A stretch of 64,000 nucleotides of DNA from an uncultured Roseicyclus sp. (lineage in GTDB: Bacteria; Pseudomonadota; Alphaproteobacteria; Rhodobacterales; Rhodobacteraceae). The DNA is taken from assembly GCA_947494975.1 (NCBI GenBank), contig CANLXA010000005.1:124001-188000 (forward strand), written 5' to 3'. The notes beneath the pieces are model-generated. The model was given only the letters and a program-made list of their open reading frames with translations. It did not search any database and was not told the DNA's origin. Made by a program: the position numbers and the translations under genes. Numbering within the stretch: the stretch's first letter is position 1; each line of letters opens with the position of its first letter. Positions 17,723 to 27,382 of the stretch are shown here, piece by piece.

Positions 17723-18835
17723 ATGGCCGATCCCAACTATTTCCACCGCAAGGACTTCTGCCACGCCATCTATGAACAGATGGCGTCCGGCTTTGCGCCC
17801 AAGCTCTCGCTGTTCGGGCCGCGGCGCACCGGCAAGACGCAATTCCTGCTGAACGATCTGGGCCCGAAGGCGCTCAGCTTCGGGCACCGCGTGGCCTATG
17901 TCGATCTGTGGGAGCGTGGCCCGTCCGCCCTTGCAATCATCCTTTACGAATTGGACCGCGCCTTGCAGCCCAAAAGCGCGGCCGGCAAGGCCTTGCAGGT
18001 TGCACAGGCGGCGGCGCCCCGCGTGGTCCTGTCGGCGCTTGGCCAGAAACTGCTGCTCGATCTTGGTGCCAGGCCAAAGGCACTGCCTGAAGATCAGGTG
18101 CTGATGCTGGACGCCTATCTCGAACGGCTGGCCTCGGCCAAGCAGCGCGCCTTCCTGTTTTTCGATGAGTTTCAGGAGACCCTGAATGCTCGCGATCACG
18201 AGGCCCTTCTCGCCGCATTGCGCGCGGCGCTCACCCGCCACGACGCCGGGCTTGCCATGATCTTCACCGGCTCGTCGCAGGATCGCTTGCGGCAGGTCTT
18301 TTCGCGCCGCAACGCGCCGTTCTACCGCTACACCACCGATATCCGGCTGCCGCCGCTGGGGGAGGATTTCGTGGCCTTTCAGCTGGGCTTCTACCCCTCC
18401 GGCGCGCCACCCGTCACACCCCAGGCCGCGATGGACGTCTTCGAGCGTCTGAACCTGAACCCCGAGTATTTTCAGCGTTGGCTGCGCCGCATGGCGCTGT
18501 CGGGGCGCGAGCCGCCGGATCAGATCGAGGCGCTGATCCGCGCCGAGGTTGAGGAGGATCAGGGATTTGCCGAAACCTGGCTGTCGCTCGCCCCCCACGA
18601 TCGTCTGATCCTGCGCCTGATCGCCGAGGGGAACCCGGCGATCTACGGCGATGCCGGCACCAAGGCGATGAAAAAGCTTGGCGTCACCAACCCGCCCAAG
18701 AAATCGACGCGCCAGACCGCCATGAACAATCTGGTCCGCGCCGGGCTGGCCGACAACAATGATGGCACTCGGATCGTCACCGATCCGATCCTGGCCGGAT
18801 GGGTGCTCTCCCGGCCCAAATCCGACTTCGGATAG
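17723..18835 (+). CDS. AAA/STAND-like ATP-binding protein
   Basis: A 370-residue ATPase resembling archaeal-type ATPase_2 proteins. Walker A is GPRRTGKTQ (about residues 32-40), Walker B is AFLFFDEFQE (about 145), and a sensor-1-like AMIFTGSSQDRLR follows. The last 80 residues look like a winged helix (DRLILRLIAEG, RQTAMNNLVRAGL), so it may bind DNA, perhaps its own operator. No membrane segment. ATG 17723 abuts an inverted repeat; an ATG at 17696 lies inside the repeat and would add nine residues. The gene stands alone between mcd and an SDR gene and its role is unknown. Confidence 0.8.
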   Translation: MADPNYFHRKDFCHAIYEQMASGFAPKLSLFGPRRTGKTQFLLNDLGPKALSFGHRVAYVDLWERGPSALAIILYELDRALQPKSAAGKALQVAQAAAPRVVLSALGQKLLLDLGARPKALPEDQVLMLDAYLERLASAKQRAFLFFDEFQETLNARDHEALLAALRAALTRHDAGLAMIFTGSSQDRLRQVFSRRNAPFYRYTTDIRLPPLGEDFVAFQLGFYPSGAPPVTPQAAMDVFERLNLNPEYFQRWLRRMALSGREPPDQIEALIRAEVEEDQGFAETWLSLAPHDRLILRLIAEGNPAIYGDAGTKAMKKLGVTNPPKKSTRQTAMNNLVRAGLADNNDGTRIVTDPILAGWVLSRPKSDFG

Positions 18836-18838
18836 AGC

Positions 18839-18875
18839 AGTATGGCGAGCCTCATACCCCACCATATCCGCCATT
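18839..18875 (+). repeat. Second copy of the GTATGGCG-N5-CATAC motif after the ATPase gene
   Basis: GTATGGCG-AGCCT-CATAC begins four bases after the ATPase stop and matches the upstream copy (GTATGGCG-GGGCG-CATAC) at 15 of 18 positions with the same spacing. It also ends in a partial inverted arm, ATGGCG (18842) with CGCCAT (18869-18874). Confidence 0.6.
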
Positions 18876-18903
18876 CTGACATTTTTCTTTGATTTTGTCA
18901 GAA
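18874..18903. promoter_or_regulatory. Inverted repeat between the ATPase and aldehyde reductase genes
   Basis: TTCTGACA (18874-18881) and TGTCAGAA (18896-18903) form a perfect 8-bp inverted repeat around a T-rich 14-base centre. It could terminate the ATPase transcript or act as an operator for the next gene, which starts 38 bases downstream. Confidence 0.4.
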
Positions 18904-18940
18904 ACCGCCTAACTATGCCCCAACCAACGGGAGCATCACA

Positions 18941-19945
18941 TTGTCCAAGACCGTCCTTCTGACCGGGGTGACCGGCTTTATCGCCAAACGCATCGCGCTC
19001 GACCTGCTGAATGCGGGCCACCACGTGCGCGGCACCCTGCGCAGCACCGGCCGCGCCGATGAGGTGCGCAACGCTGTCCGACCGCATCTGATCGATCCCG
19101 CCGCCCTCGACCGGCTGAGCTTCGTGGAACTGGACCTGATGAAGGATGACGGCTGGACCGCCGCCGCGGAGGGCGTCGACGTGCTGATGCACACCGCGTC
19201 GCCCTTCCCGATGTCATCACCCAAGGACGAAAACGACGTGATCCGCCCGGCGGTCGATGGCACGTTGCGGGCGCTCAAGGCCGCCCATGCCGCCGGTGTC
19301 ACCCGTGTGATCCTGACGTCTTCGGTGGTGGCGATCGAGGCCAATGACCTGCCCAATCCCAAGGGCCCCGAGCACTGGACCGATACCGACCATCCCCGCG
19401 CCACCACCTACTACAAATCGAAGACCCTGGCGGAAAAAGCCGCCTGGAGCTTCGTGGGCGAGCATCCGGAGATGCAGCTGACCACGATCCACCCGTCCCT
19501 TGTGCTCGGCGCGCCGCTCGATCAGCATTACGGAACGTCGCTCAGCCTCATTGAGCGGGTCATGGCGGCCAAGGACCCCGCCGTGCCCGATCTGGGTTTC
19601 GGGATTGTCGATATCGCCGATATTTCGGCCATGCATATCGCCGCGATGGACCGCCCGGACAGCGCCGGCAACCGCTATATCGGATCGGCTGGCTCGATCA
19701 CGATGCCGGATCTGGCAAAGCATCTGTCCGCCGCATACCCGAGCCGCAAGATCTCGACGCGGCAGGCGCCGGGCTGGTTGCTGCGGATCCTGTCGCTCTT
19801 CGATCCATCGATCAAAACCATCCTCCCGCAACTGGGCTACACGCCCGAATTCGACACCTCCGCGACCATTACGGATCTGGGGATCACCTTCACGCCGATG
19901 TCGGAGGCCATCGACGCGGCCGCGGCGGCCGTCGACGCCACCTGA
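18941..19945 (+). CDS. Extended SDR, aldehyde reductase / dihydroflavonol-4-reductase-like
   Basis: A 334-residue NAD-dependent epimerase/dehydratase superfamily protein. The Rossmann motif reads TGVTGFIAKRI, with LMHTASPFP and the catalytic YYKSK (YxxxK). Closest in style are bacterial aldehyde reductases that reduce carbonyls with NADPH; the substrate is unknown. The start is TTG at 18941, supported by CGGGAGC upstream. The stop overlaps the thpR start (TGATG), so the two are coupled. Confidence 0.87.
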   Translation: MSKTVLLTGVTGFIAKRIALDLLNAGHHVRGTLRSTGRADEVRNAVRPHLIDPAALDRLSFVELDLMKDDGWTAAAEGVDVLMHTASPFPMSSPKDENDVIRPAVDGTLRALKAAHAAGVTRVILTSSVVAIEANDLPNPKGPEHWTDTDHPRATTYYKSKTLAEKAAWSFVGEHPEMQLTTIHPSLVLGAPLDQHYGTSLSLIERVMAAKDPAVPDLGFGIVDIADISAMHIAAMDRPDSAGNRYIGSAGSITMPDLAKHLSAAYPSRKISTRQAPGWLLRILSLFDPSIKTILPQLGYTPEFDTSATITDLGITFTPMSEAIDAAAAAVDAT

Positions 19946-20481
19946 TGCGCAGCTTCGTGGCCCTGCCTTTGGCCGAGGACACGAAAGCCGCGCTTCTTCG
20001 CCTGCAATCCACCCTGCCGGTGGGCAAGCCGGTGCCCGAGGACAACCTCCACCTGACCCTCGCCTTTCTGGGGGATGTGGGCGACGACGTGTTGGAGCCC
20101 CTGCACGATCTGCTCTCCGCCGCGCGCCTGCCCGCCCCCGAGATCACGTTTGACGGCCTCGGCACCTTCGCGGAGATGGAGCGCGGCCTCGTCTTTGCCG
20201 CTGTCCACCCTACCGGGACCCTGACCGCCCTGCACGCCAAGGTGGCACAATTGGCCCGCACCGCCGGGGCCGATCTGCCCCGCCGCCGGTTCCGCCCCCA
20301 TGTCACGCTGACCCGCGCCAGCAAACAGCCCCAAGGCCCGGCCCGCGACCGCCTGGCCGCCACATTGGGGCAGACGACCGATATCCCCGGCTTCACGGCG
20401 CGCCAAATGTGCCTGTATCAGTCCCACCTTACGCCGACCGGTGCGCGGCACGAGGTGGTCGCAAGCTACCCGCTCTCCTGA
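19945..20481 (+). CDS. thpR: RNA 2',3'-cyclic phosphodiesterase (2H family)
   Basis: A 178-residue LigT/ThpR protein. The two catalytic HxTx motifs are HLTLAF and HVTLTR, spaced as expected, and the N terminus MRSFVALPL is typical. The enzyme opens 2',3'-cyclic phosphates on RNA ends. It begins on the last base of the upstream SDR stop and overlaps the 3' end of convergent recO by 16 bases. Confidence 0.93.
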   Translation: MRSFVALPLAEDTKAALLRLQSTLPVGKPVPEDNLHLTLAFLGDVGDDVLEPLHDLLSAARLPAPEITFDGLGTFAEMERGLVFAAVHPTGTLTALHAKVAQLARTAGADLPRRRFRPHVTLTRASKQPQGPARDRLAATLGQTTDIPGFTARQMCLYQSHLTPTGARHEVVASYPLS

Positions 20482-21200
20482 TCCGCACGCCGCGCCAACG
20501 CGTCCAGCAGACGTTGCCGCGCCACCGGGAGGGGCTTTGTACCGAGGCTGGGGGCCAGATGATCCGTCAGGAAATGCCCCGTTGCCTCCAACCCGGCCAG
20601 AACGTCACGCAGGTCCCCCGGGCCGCCCTGCATGACTGGCGGCAAAGGCAACAGGCGGTCCGCCCAATCCCCCGCCGCGCCGCGGGAGACCGCCCGCCCG
20701 GTCCGCGGTGAGATGTAGGCCAGATCCTCCGTGGCCCCCGTCACGGCACAGGCCGACAGATCCAGCCCGAACCCCATCTCGTCGAGCAGCGCCATCTCCC
20801 ATCCCAGATAGGCCACGGCCCACCGGTCGGCGCCCAGACCGTCGAGCACCGCGAGGCTGCGGGCATAGAGCCGGGGATAGGCCGCCCGCTCGGGCAAGGT
20901 GAACGACAGGAGCGCGCAAACCGCCGACAATCCCGCCAGGGCCACGCGATCCCTCATCACATCCGCCGCGCGGCCCTGTTTCAGTTCCACAATGTAGGCG
21001 CCGATATGATCCGAAAGGCGGGCCCGCCACGTGGCGTCCAGCTGTGCGCCCACCTGCAGCACGGGGGCCATCTTGCGGGATTGTCCGCCGCGCACGACGC
21101 CCAGATGGCGGCCATGCTCGCGGGTGAACAGCTCGATAATCGCTGCCGCTTCACCATGGCGTCGCACCGCCAGAAGGATGCCATCCGCCCGCCAATCCAT
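20466..21200 (-). CDS. recO: DNA repair protein RecO
   Basis: A 244-residue RecO. The N-terminal OB-fold is seen as [21 protein letters not shown] and [14 protein letters not shown], followed by the alpha-helical domain with [17 protein letters not shown]. RecO loads RecA on SSB-coated gaps with RecF/RecR. The CxxC zinc motif of some RecO proteins is not evident. It is the downstream member of the era-recO neighbourhood, interrupted here by a plus-strand membrane-protein gene. Confidence 0.93.
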   Translation of the reverse strand: MDWRADGILLAVRRHGEAAAIIELFTREHGRHLGVVRGGQSRKMAPVLQVGAQLDATWRARLSDHIGAYIVELKQGRAADVMRDRVALAGLSAVCALLSFTLPERAAYPRLYARSLAVLDGLGADRWAVAYLGWEMALLDEMGFGLDLSACAVTGATEDLAYISPRTGRAVSRGAAGDWADRLLPLPPVMQGGPGDLRDVLAGLEATGHFLTDHLAPSLGTKPLPVARQRLLDALARRADQESG

Positions 21201-21247
21201 GGGGCGGACTATTGCGGTTTACCGCCCACAGCGCACGGGAAAAACAC

Positions 21248-21910
21248 ATGGCCCGGTGGAAATGGACGCGGAGCCGTGCCAATCATCTTCCCATGTTTCC
21301 GGCGCTTCCCCCCCAGGCCCGTTTTTCGGCCGCGCTCATCGCCCTTGTGGCGATCGGATCGGTTGTGGCGCTGTTTTTCTACAATCTCGATACCGGGCGG
21401 TACGGGGATGAGGCCGCAACCGTTTGGGGCATGGCGCGGTTCTTCACGATCCTCACCAATATCGCCCTTGCCCTGACACTTTGCGTGGCCACGTTTCGGC
21501 GTGACGGCATCGGAGCGCCGTGGATCGCGGCGCTCACCCTCGCAATCGTGCTGGTGGGGGCCGTCTACCACACGCTTCTGGCCGGGATCACGGAGTTTGT
21601 CGGGCTCGGGGCCTGGGCCAATCAGGGGCTGCACAGCTTCGTGCCGATCACCTGCCTCTTGTGGTGGATGGTGTTCGCGCCGAAGCGGACGCTTCAGTAT
21701 CGCGACCTGCCGATGTTCATCATGTGGCCGTGCATCTACGTCGCCTATGCGCTGGCGCGCGGCGCGCAGGACGGCATCTACCCCTATCCGTTCATGGATC
21801 TGACCGAGATCAGCGCGCTGGCCGTTGCCACGAACCTTGCGGGGCTGCTGCTTGTGCTGCTTCTGGGCGGTGTGATCTTCGTGATGATCGGGCGGTTCGC
21901 GGATCGATAG
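21248..21910 (+). CDS. Pr6Pr/FAR-17a-like integral membrane protein
   Basis: About 220 residues with six hydrophobic segments. Features of Pr6Pr proteins: RFFTILTNIALALTL, YHTLLAGI with the conserved His, HSFVPITCLLWW and a later YPYPFMDL. The function is unknown. ATG 21248 (MARWKWTRS) is chosen; an upstream in-frame start at 21212 and a later ATG at 21293 are alternatives, and none has a strong ribosome-binding site. The gene lies in opposite orientation within the era-recO block. Confidence 0.7.
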   Translation: MARWKWTRSRANHLPMFPALPPQARFSAALIALVAIGSVVALFFYNLDTGRYGDEAATVWGMARFFTILTNIALALTLCVATFRRDGIGAPWIAALTLAIVLVGAVYHTLLAGITEFVGLGAWANQGLHSFVPITCLLWWMVFAPKRTLQYRDLPMFIMWPCIYVAYALARGAQDGIYPYPFMDLTEISALAVATNLAGLLLVLLLGGVIFVMIGRFADR

Positions 21911-21916
21911 ACAGGG

Positions 21917-22246
21917 CTAGTCCAGCCCCGGCTCATCCAGCAGATTCCGCCCGGCCCGGTCCTCCACCTCGATCACCCACAGATCCGGATCGAAGCCCCG
22001 CTGCCGCGCGATGGTGGCATCCACATCGGCCTCCGCCCCCTCCGCAAGAACCATCCACAGCCGGTCGCCGGTGAGCGGATCGAAACTGCGCTGGTAGAGC
22101 GTGGCACTTCCGTCCAGGGGCGATTGCTTGACCAGAACCGCCCCCGCAGTGCCGTCGCCCCGGGCCACGACGAAGGCCGGGATATCGGCCACCCGCAGAC
22201 GTGCCAGATAGGCGGCGACCCAGAATTCGGCAGTGAGCCTGCTCAT
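21917..22246 (-). CDS. DUF1491 family protein
   Basis: A 109-residue protein starting LTAEFWVAAYLARL, with GAVLVKQSPLDG, a central YQRSFD and a C-terminal DLWVIEVEDRAGR that mark DUF1491, an alphaproteobacterial family of unknown function often encoded after era. The ATG overlaps the era stop by four bases, so it is translationally coupled to era and may share its ribosome-related context. Confidence 0.88.
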   Translation of the reverse strand: MSRLTAEFWVAAYLARLRVADIPAFVVARGDGTAGAVLVKQSPLDGSATLYQRSFDPLTGDRLWMVLAEGAEADVDATIARQRGFDPDLWVIEVEDRAGRNLLDEPGLD

Positions 22247-23151
22247 GCATTTCCGTCTTTGAAATCAAGGCCCATCTCGGAATATCGCTCGGCCTCGTCG
22301 AGCCAGCCGGGCCGCACCTTGACCTGCAGGAACAGGTGGACCGGATGGCCGACAAATTCCGCAATCTCCTCGCGCGCGGCCTTCGAGACGGATTTGATCG
22401 TCTCCCCGCCCTTGCCCAGCAGGATGCCCTTATGGCCGTCACGGGCAACATAGATGATCTGGTCGATCTTGGCCGATCCGTCCTTGCGGTTCTCCCAGCC
22501 TTCGGTCTCGACCGTGAGCTGGTAGGGCAGTTCCTGATGCAGGCGCAGTGTCAGCTTTTCGCGGGTGATCTCCGCCGCGATCATCCGCAGGGGCAGATCG
22601 GCGATCTGGTCTTCGGGGTAGAGCCACGGCCCCTCCGGCACGGTATCGGCAAGCCAGGCGCGCAGATCGTCGACACCATAGCCCTTCTCGGCGGAGATCA
22701 GATAGGTTTGGGTGAAATCGAAGGCCGCGTTCAGATCCTCGGTCAGTTTCAGCAAGACCGGCGCTTCCACCCGGTCGATCTTGTTGATGGCCAGCGCGAC
22801 CTTGCGGTCATCGGTACGCTCCTTCAGGCCGTCGAGAATGGCCTGCACGCCCTCGGTCAGGCCGCGATTGGCCTCGATCAGCAGCACCACCACATCGGCA
22901 TCCGCCGCGCCGGACCACGCCGCGGCCACCATGGCACGATCCAGCCGGCGGCGGGGCCGGAACAGGCCCGGCGTGTCGACGAAGATCAGCTGGCTCTCCC
23001 CCTCCATCGCCACACCCCGGATGCGCGCGCGGGTGGTCTGGACCTTGTGGGTCACAATCGACACCTTCGCGCCCACCATCCGGTTCAGGAGCGTCGATTT
23101 GCCCGCATTGGGCTCTCCGATCAGAGCGATAAAGCCGGCACGTGTGGGCAT
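22243..23151 (-). CDS. era: GTPase Era
   Basis: Ribosome-assembly GTPase of 302 residues that binds the 3' end of 16S rRNA. G1 GEPNAGKST, G3 DTPGLF and G4 NKID are present, then a KH domain with LGKGGETIKSVSKAAR. ATG 23151 has AAGGA six bases upstream. The 263-base gap to rnc (23152-23414) contains no convincing gene; it includes GAGTTTTTTGCCAAGATGAA near 23340, a type of AT-rich string in GC-rich DNA that may be a dispersed repeat. Confidence 0.97.
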   Translation of the reverse strand: MPTRAGFIALIGEPNAGKSTLLNRMVGAKVSIVTHKVQTTRARIRGVAMEGESQLIFVDTPGLFRPRRRLDRAMVAAAWSGAADADVVVLLIEANRGLTEGVQAILDGLKERTDDRKVALAINKIDRVEAPVLLKLTEDLNAAFDFTQTYLISAEKGYGVDDLRAWLADTVPEGPWLYPEDQIADLPLRMIAAEITREKLTLRLHQELPYQLTVETEGWENRKDGSAKIDQIIYVARDGHKGILLGKGGETIKSVSKAAREEIAEFVGHPVHLFLQVKVRPGWLDEAERYSEMGLDFKDGNA

Positions 23152-23414
23152 GTGGGATCCTTGGCGGGTGGTGGTTGCCCGGCGACATAGCGGGAAAACG
23201 GCCACGGCGTAAGGGGCCTCCGCCTCGGATTGCGCTGACGCGCAGTGCCTCGGCGGACCCGGCGCCCTCGCCCGTTCCGGGCATCGGGCGCGACGGGGCG
23301 CTGACCGTCGGGCCGTGGGAGATGGGCCGACCGGCGGATTGAGTTTTTTGCCAAGATGAAAAAGCGGTCGGGGTTTGGCGGTGCCGATGGCGACAGAGGC
23401 GCGCCCGCGCCCCG

Positions 23415-24098
23415 TCAGCTGCGTTCGATCGCGTCGAGAAGCGCCTTGGCGGCCGCCTGCTCCGCATGGCGTTTGGCCTTGGCTTCCGCTTCGGCCTGGC
23501 GGCCATCGGGCAGTTCGGCGCGGATGCGGAAGACCGGGGCGTGGTCGGGGCCCGACCGCCCGACTTCCACGTAAAGCGGCGGGGTCATGCCACGGGCCTG
23601 GGCCCATTCCTGAAGTGCCGTCTTCGCGTCGCGCGCATCTTCCTCCACGCGTGTGATCCTGTCGCCCCAGAGCCGGAGCACCAGCGCTCTCGCCGCCTCG
23701 AACCCCGCATCGAGATAGACCGCGGCGATCACCGCCTCCATCGCGTCGCCCAGAAGCGCCATGCGCCGCCGCCCGCCGGCGGACATCTCGGATTTGCCAA
23801 GCCGCATCGCCGCGCCAAGCTCGATCTCGCGGGCGACATCGGCGCAGGTCTCCTTGCGCACCAGCGCATTGAACCGGGGCGCCAATTGCCCCTCTTTCGC
23901 GGTTTCGTCAGCGGCCAGCACCGCCTCGGCCATCACCAGCCCCAATACCCGGTCCCCCAGGAATTCGAGCCGCTGATTGTCTCCCCGGTTCGGTGAGGAC
24001 AGCGACGAATGGGTCAGGGCGCGCGTCAGCAATTCGGGATCGTCAAAGCGATGCCCCAGCCGGTCCATGAAGACCGCAAGCTCCCGCGACATCTTCAC
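23415..24098 (-). CDS. rnc: Ribonuclease III
   Basis: A 227-residue double-strand-specific RNase that processes rRNA precursors. The catalytic signature [12 protein letters not shown] and the second acidic site [15 protein letters not shown] are intact, followed by a C-terminal dsRNA-binding domain (KTALQEWAQ to the end). The GTG at 24098 overlaps the lepB stop (GTGA) and gives [13 protein letters not shown] 24092 is the alternative. rnc lies directly behind lepB, the standard alphaproteobacterial order. Confidence 0.96.
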   Translation of the reverse strand: MKMSRELAVFMDRLGHRFDDPELLTRALTHSSLSSPNRGDNQRLEFLGDRVLGLVMAEAVLAADETAKEGQLAPRFNALVRKETCADVAREIELGAAMRLGKSEMSAGGRRRMALLGDAMEAVIAAVYLDAGFEAARALVLRLWGDRITRVEEDARDAKTALQEWAQARGMTPPLYVEVGRSGPDHAPVFRIRAELPDGRQAEAEAKAKRHAEQAAAKALLDAIERS

Positions 24099-24874
24099 TC
24101 AATCGCCTGGAAGAACCGATCCGACCGCCAGGTCCAGAAATAGACCATCCGACGCCCGGCGGACGAGAAGATGACACGGTCGGCACGACCCAGAAGGTTT
24201 TCGAACGGGACGAACCCGACACCGCCCACCGATTGGTCGAACCGCGAATCGATCGAATTGTCGCGGTTGTCCCCCATCACGAAGTAGTGGCCCTCGGGCA
24301 CGACGAATTCGCCGGTGTTGTCACCGCGCGCGCCGTCCAGAATATTCAGAACCGAATGGGTGACGCCGCCGGGCAGTTCCTCGGTCGCGCGGTCCTTGGA
24401 GCAAATCGCCCCCTCGCCCACCGGTGCATTGGCGCAGCGCGGCGTGTGGCCCTGGGGCCCCTGGGGCTCGACCACCTCCTCGAACGGCGCAGCGGGCGTC
24501 AGGCGCACGGGATCGCCGTTCAGGTGCAGCACGCCGTCGATCATCTGCACCCGGTCCCCCGGAAGGCCGATCACGCGCTTGATGAAATCGGTCCCGTTGG
24601 TCGGGTGACGGAACACGACGACATCGCCCCGCTCGGGCTCTGAGCCGAAAATCCGGCCCGAAAACGGGCACATGGAGAACGGGCAGGAATGCTGCGAATA
24701 GCCATAGGCCATCTTGTTGACGAACAGGAAATCGCCAATCAGAAGCGTGTCCTTCATGGACCCCGACGGAATCCAGAACGGCTGAAAAAACAGGGTGCGA
24801 AAGACACCCGCAATCACCAGCGCATAGACGACGGTCTTCACCGTCTCCATGATGCCGCCTTCGGATTTCGCCAT
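24095..24874 (-). CDS. lepB: Signal peptidase I
   Basis: Membrane serine peptidase of 259 residues that removes Sec signal peptides. One N-terminal helix (about 12-30), catalytic Ser39 in IPSGSM, catalytic Lys in [12 protein letters not shown], and the C-terminal [11 protein letters not shown] box. A two-cysteine insert (RCANAP to ICSKD), common in alphaproteobacteria, is present. ATG 24874 follows GAAAGG. The 195 bases upstream to acpS have no gene and may hold the lepB-rnc promoter. Confidence 0.97.
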   Translation of the reverse strand: MAKSEGGIMETVKTVVYALVIAGVFRTLFFQPFWIPSGSMKDTLLIGDFLFVNKMAYGYSQHSCPFSMCPFSGRIFGSEPERGDVVVFRHPTNGTDFIKRVIGLPGDRVQMIDGVLHLNGDPVRLTPAAPFEEVVEPQGPQGHTPRCANAPVGEGAICSKDRATEELPGGVTHSVLNILDGARGDNTGEFVVPEGHYFVMGDNRDNSIDSRFDQSVGGVGFVPFENLLGRADRVIFSSAGRRMVYFWTWRSDRFFQAIE

Positions 24875-25069
24875 ATGCCTGCCTTTCGTGCCGTGCGAGC
24901 TGCCTCGCAGCGTTCTTGCCCGCGCCCTTGGGCAAGTCAAGCAACAGGCCTGTTAAATCGTGTCGGGACACAATCCGTTGCCGTTTTGGGGAACCTGCCG
25001 GCAGTTTTGCGGCCCCTTTGCGGGATGGCGGGTGGGGCGAGGCCGCAGGCCAGCGACACCCCCATCCCC

Positions 25070-25522
25070 TCAACTCAGATGCGACCGCCGTCGGGGCCGG
25101 ATCACCGGGCGCAACTCCTCCTCCTCGTCCGGCAGCGCCTCGATCACCACCATCGCCTGCGCCCAGGGGTGATCGTCCGTCAGCGTCACGTGGATCACGG
25201 CGCAATAGCCATCGGGCGTCATCTGGTCCAACCGGTCGCGGGCCCACCCCGTGACCTCCATCACCGGCTGACCGGTGCGCATGTTGCGCACCGCCATGTC
25301 TTTCCAGGCGATCCCCATGCGCAGCCCGGTGCCAAGCGCCTTGGAACAGGCCTCCTTGGCCGCCCATCGCTTGGCATAGGTCGCGGCCGGATCGGGCGTG
25401 CGTTCCGCTCGGGCCTGTTCGATCTCGGTAAAGATGCGGTGCCGGAACCGATCGCCGAACCGGTCCAGCACCTTCTGGATGCGCTCGATATTCGCCAGAT
25501 CGGTGCCGATCCCAAGGATCAT
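25070..25522 (-). CDS. acpS: Holo-[acyl-carrier-protein] synthase
   Basis: Transfers 4'-phosphopantetheine from CoA to ACP. The 150-residue product opens [14 protein letters not shown] with the metal-binding Asp and has [14 protein letters not shown], the second signature. The last ~20 residues are a charged tail ([15 protein letters not shown]) longer than in the minimal 125-residue enzyme. Its ATG overlaps the stop of the LysE-type gene by four bases. Confidence 0.95.
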   Translation of the reverse strand: MILGIGTDLANIERIQKVLDRFGDRFRHRIFTEIEQARAERTPDPAATYAKRWAAKEACSKALGTGLRMGIAWKDMAVRNMRTGQPVMEVTGWARDRLDQMTPDGYCAVIHVTLTDDHPWAQAMVVIEALPDEEEELRPVIRPRRRSHLS

Positions 25523-26124
25523 GCGGCGCCCCGCCAGGTCAGAAGGCGCAGCCCCGCCAGCGCAAATAGCGCCGCCGTCACGCCATCGATCCAGCGCCGG
25601 AACCGCCTGTAGACGGATCGGACGGGCGGCAGCGCGAACGCCCAGGCGTAAGCCGCGTAGATCCCGAACCCGAGGGCCGCGCAGGCCACGACGATGCCCC
25701 AGCCCGGCGCCGCTCCGCCCGCGCTCAGCGCCAGCGCCGCGATCCAGGCCAGCGCCGCTTTGGGATTGCCGAGGTTGAGGATCAGACCCCGGCGAAACGC
25801 GCGGCCCTCCCCGATGGTCTCGGGCGCGTCAGCCTCTTGCAACGCTGCCCGTCCCGTGACCCATGCCAGGTAAAGAAGATACGATCCGCCGATCACCTTG
25901 AAGATCGTCAGGAAGATCGGGCTCTGCGCGACCAACGCGCCGAAGCCCAGGCCCACCGCCACGCCCCACGCCGCAAGGCCAAGCGCCAGGCCCGCCCCCA
26001 TCATCAGCCCCGCCGCTCGGCCCGAAGCCATCGCCGTTCCCGCAACCGCCAGCGTCGCGGGGCCCGGAGAGCCCGCCGCCACAAGGAACGTGGCCAGCGC
26101 GGTCACACCACCCACATCGATCAT
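25519..26124 (-). CDS. LysE/RhtB family translocator
   Basis: A 201-residue membrane exporter-like protein with about six helices. Family marks: [11 protein letters not shown] near the N terminus (the conserved SPGP), [10 protein letters not shown] and [18 protein letters not shown]. LysE/RhtB proteins export amino acids or derivatives; the substrate is unknown. Four-base overlaps on both sides (with acpS and with the secreted-protein gene) indicate a tightly coupled three-gene unit. Confidence 0.88.
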   Translation of the reverse strand: MIDVGGVTALATFLVAAGSPGPATLAVAGTAMASGRAAGLMMGAGLALGLAAWGVAVGLGFGALVAQSPIFLTIFKVIGGSYLLYLAWVTGRAALQEADAPETIGEGRAFRRGLILNLGNPKAALAWIAALALSAGGAAPGWGIVVACAALGFGIYAAYAWAFALPPVRSVYRRFRRWIDGVTAALFALAGLRLLTWRGAA

Positions 26125-26561
26125 CGCAAGGTGACCGTGCCGGTCGCCTGGTTGACGGCGAAGGTCACGGGCCGTGTCCCGCTGCCATCGGCAAACGCGA
26201 TTGGAACCGTGATGATCAGCCCGACCGACGCGTCGTAAACCGCCGTCGCCTGCGCCACGAAGGCCTGCCCGAAATACCGGAAGTCGGGCCCCGCATAGAT
26301 CGCGGTGCAGCGCCGGAACGGGCCGCCCTCATCGCCGGGAACCGGGTGCAGAACACCCAGCGCGGCCCCGCTGGCGACATTGGGGTCGATGAACATCTCG
26401 AAGATGCGGATCGCGCCGTTTGCGAAGGTCTGCGTGTTGTCCTCCCACGGCTCGGTGATCGTGAGGGGGGTGAATTCCGGCCCGCAGGGCGCGGTGATGA
26501 AGGCGGCTGCGGGTCCTGCGAAGGCCAGGGCCGCGGCACAGGCGCTTGCAAATCTCAACAT
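26121..26561 (-). CDS. Secreted protein of unknown function
   Basis: A 146-residue protein with a clear signal peptide (LRFASACAAALAFAGPAAAF) and a mature part containing two cysteines (CGPEF and RRCTAIYAG) that could pair. I do not recognise a family. The body alternates hydrophobic strands, for example YFGQAFVAQATAVY and GLIITVPIAF, suggesting a small beta fold in the periplasm. It overlaps the LysE-type gene by four bases and would be translated just before it. Confidence 0.65.
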   Translation of the reverse strand: MLRFASACAAALAFAGPAAAFITAPCGPEFTPLTITEPWEDNTQTFANGAIRIFEMFIDPNVASGAALGVLHPVPGDEGGPFRRCTAIYAGPDFRYFGQAFVAQATAVYDASVGLIITVPIAFADGSGTRPVTFAVNQATGTVTLR

Positions 26562-26636
26562 GGGAACTCCCGGGTCAGGTCAGGCACGGATGCCAGCCTG
26601 TCCGATAAGCCAATGCCACGCAACGCAGAAACCGGC

Positions 26637-27377
26637 TCAGCCCCGCGCCGCATCCATCGCGGCACGCATCCGGGCAATCGCAGCCTCAAGCCCCGCGAAC
26701 ACGGCCTCACCGATCAGAAAATGCCCGATATTCAGCTCCCGCACCTCGGGCAGGGCGGCAATCGGACCAACCGTGTCGTAGGTCAGGCCATGGCCCACAT
26801 GAACCTCCAGCCCCAGATCGTGGCCCAGCTTCACCCCGTCGATGATCCGCGCCAGCTCCGCATCCCGCGCCGCGATGTCCCCCTCGGCGTCGAAATCCGT
26901 ATAGGCGCCGGAATGGATCTCGATCACCGGGGCGCCGATGCGCGCGGCGGCCTCGATCTGCGCCCGGTCGGCTGCGATGAAGAGCGAGACGCGGATCCCG
27001 GCATCCCCCAGCGGCCCGATGTAATGGCTCAGCCGGTTCTGGTCGCCCGCCACTTCCAGGCCACCTTCCGTCGTCCGCTCTTCGCGCTTTTCGGGCACGA
27101 TACAGGCCGCATGGGGCATATGGCCCAATGCGATCGCCTGCATTTCATCGGTGGCGGCCATCTCGAAATTCAGCGGGATCGATATCGCCTCCATGATGGC
27201 GGCGATATCGGCATCGCGGATATGGCGGCGATCCTCGCGCAGATGCGCGGTGATGCCATCGGCCCCCGCCGCCTCGGCCGCAACGGCGGCACGCACCGGA
27301 TCGGGCAAGGCCCCGCCCCGCGCATTCCTGAGCGTCGCCACATGGTCGATATTCACACCCAGCCGCAGCTTGTCCAT
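26637..27377 (-). CDS. pdxJ: Pyridoxine 5'-phosphate synthase
   Basis: TIM-barrel enzyme of 246 residues that joins 1-deoxyxylulose 5-phosphate and 3-amino-2-oxopropyl phosphate to make PNP. Seen are [36 protein letters not shown] and [12 protein letters not shown], all catalytic or phosphate-binding segments. ATG 27377 follows GGAGTGAGCGAA and lies five bases after the DUF2062 stop, so the pair is coupled. Confidence 0.97.
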   Translation of the reverse strand: MDKLRLGVNIDHVATLRNARGGALPDPVRAAVAAEAAGADGITAHLREDRRHIRDADIAAIMEAISIPLNFEMAATDEMQAIALGHMPHAACIVPEKREERTTEGGLEVAGDQNRLSHYIGPLGDAGIRVSLFIAADRAQIEAAARIGAPVIEIHSGAYTDFDAEGDIAARDAELARIIDGVKLGHDLGLEVHVGHGLTYDTVGPIAALPEVRELNIGHFLIGEAVFAGLEAAIARMRAAMDAARG

Positions 27378-27382
27378 TTCGC

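Noticed and set aside
15824-19192. A 1122-codon open frame antisense to mcd, the ATPase gene and the SDR start
   Set aside because: It runs opposite three well-supported genes, and its residues (rich in Gly, Arg, His, Gln) are what reverse-strand reading of high-GC codons gives. No family motifs were seen.
23152-23414. Possible small genes between rnc and era
   Set aside because: Short frames on both strands lack start signals and coding features; the gap looks like spacer DNA.
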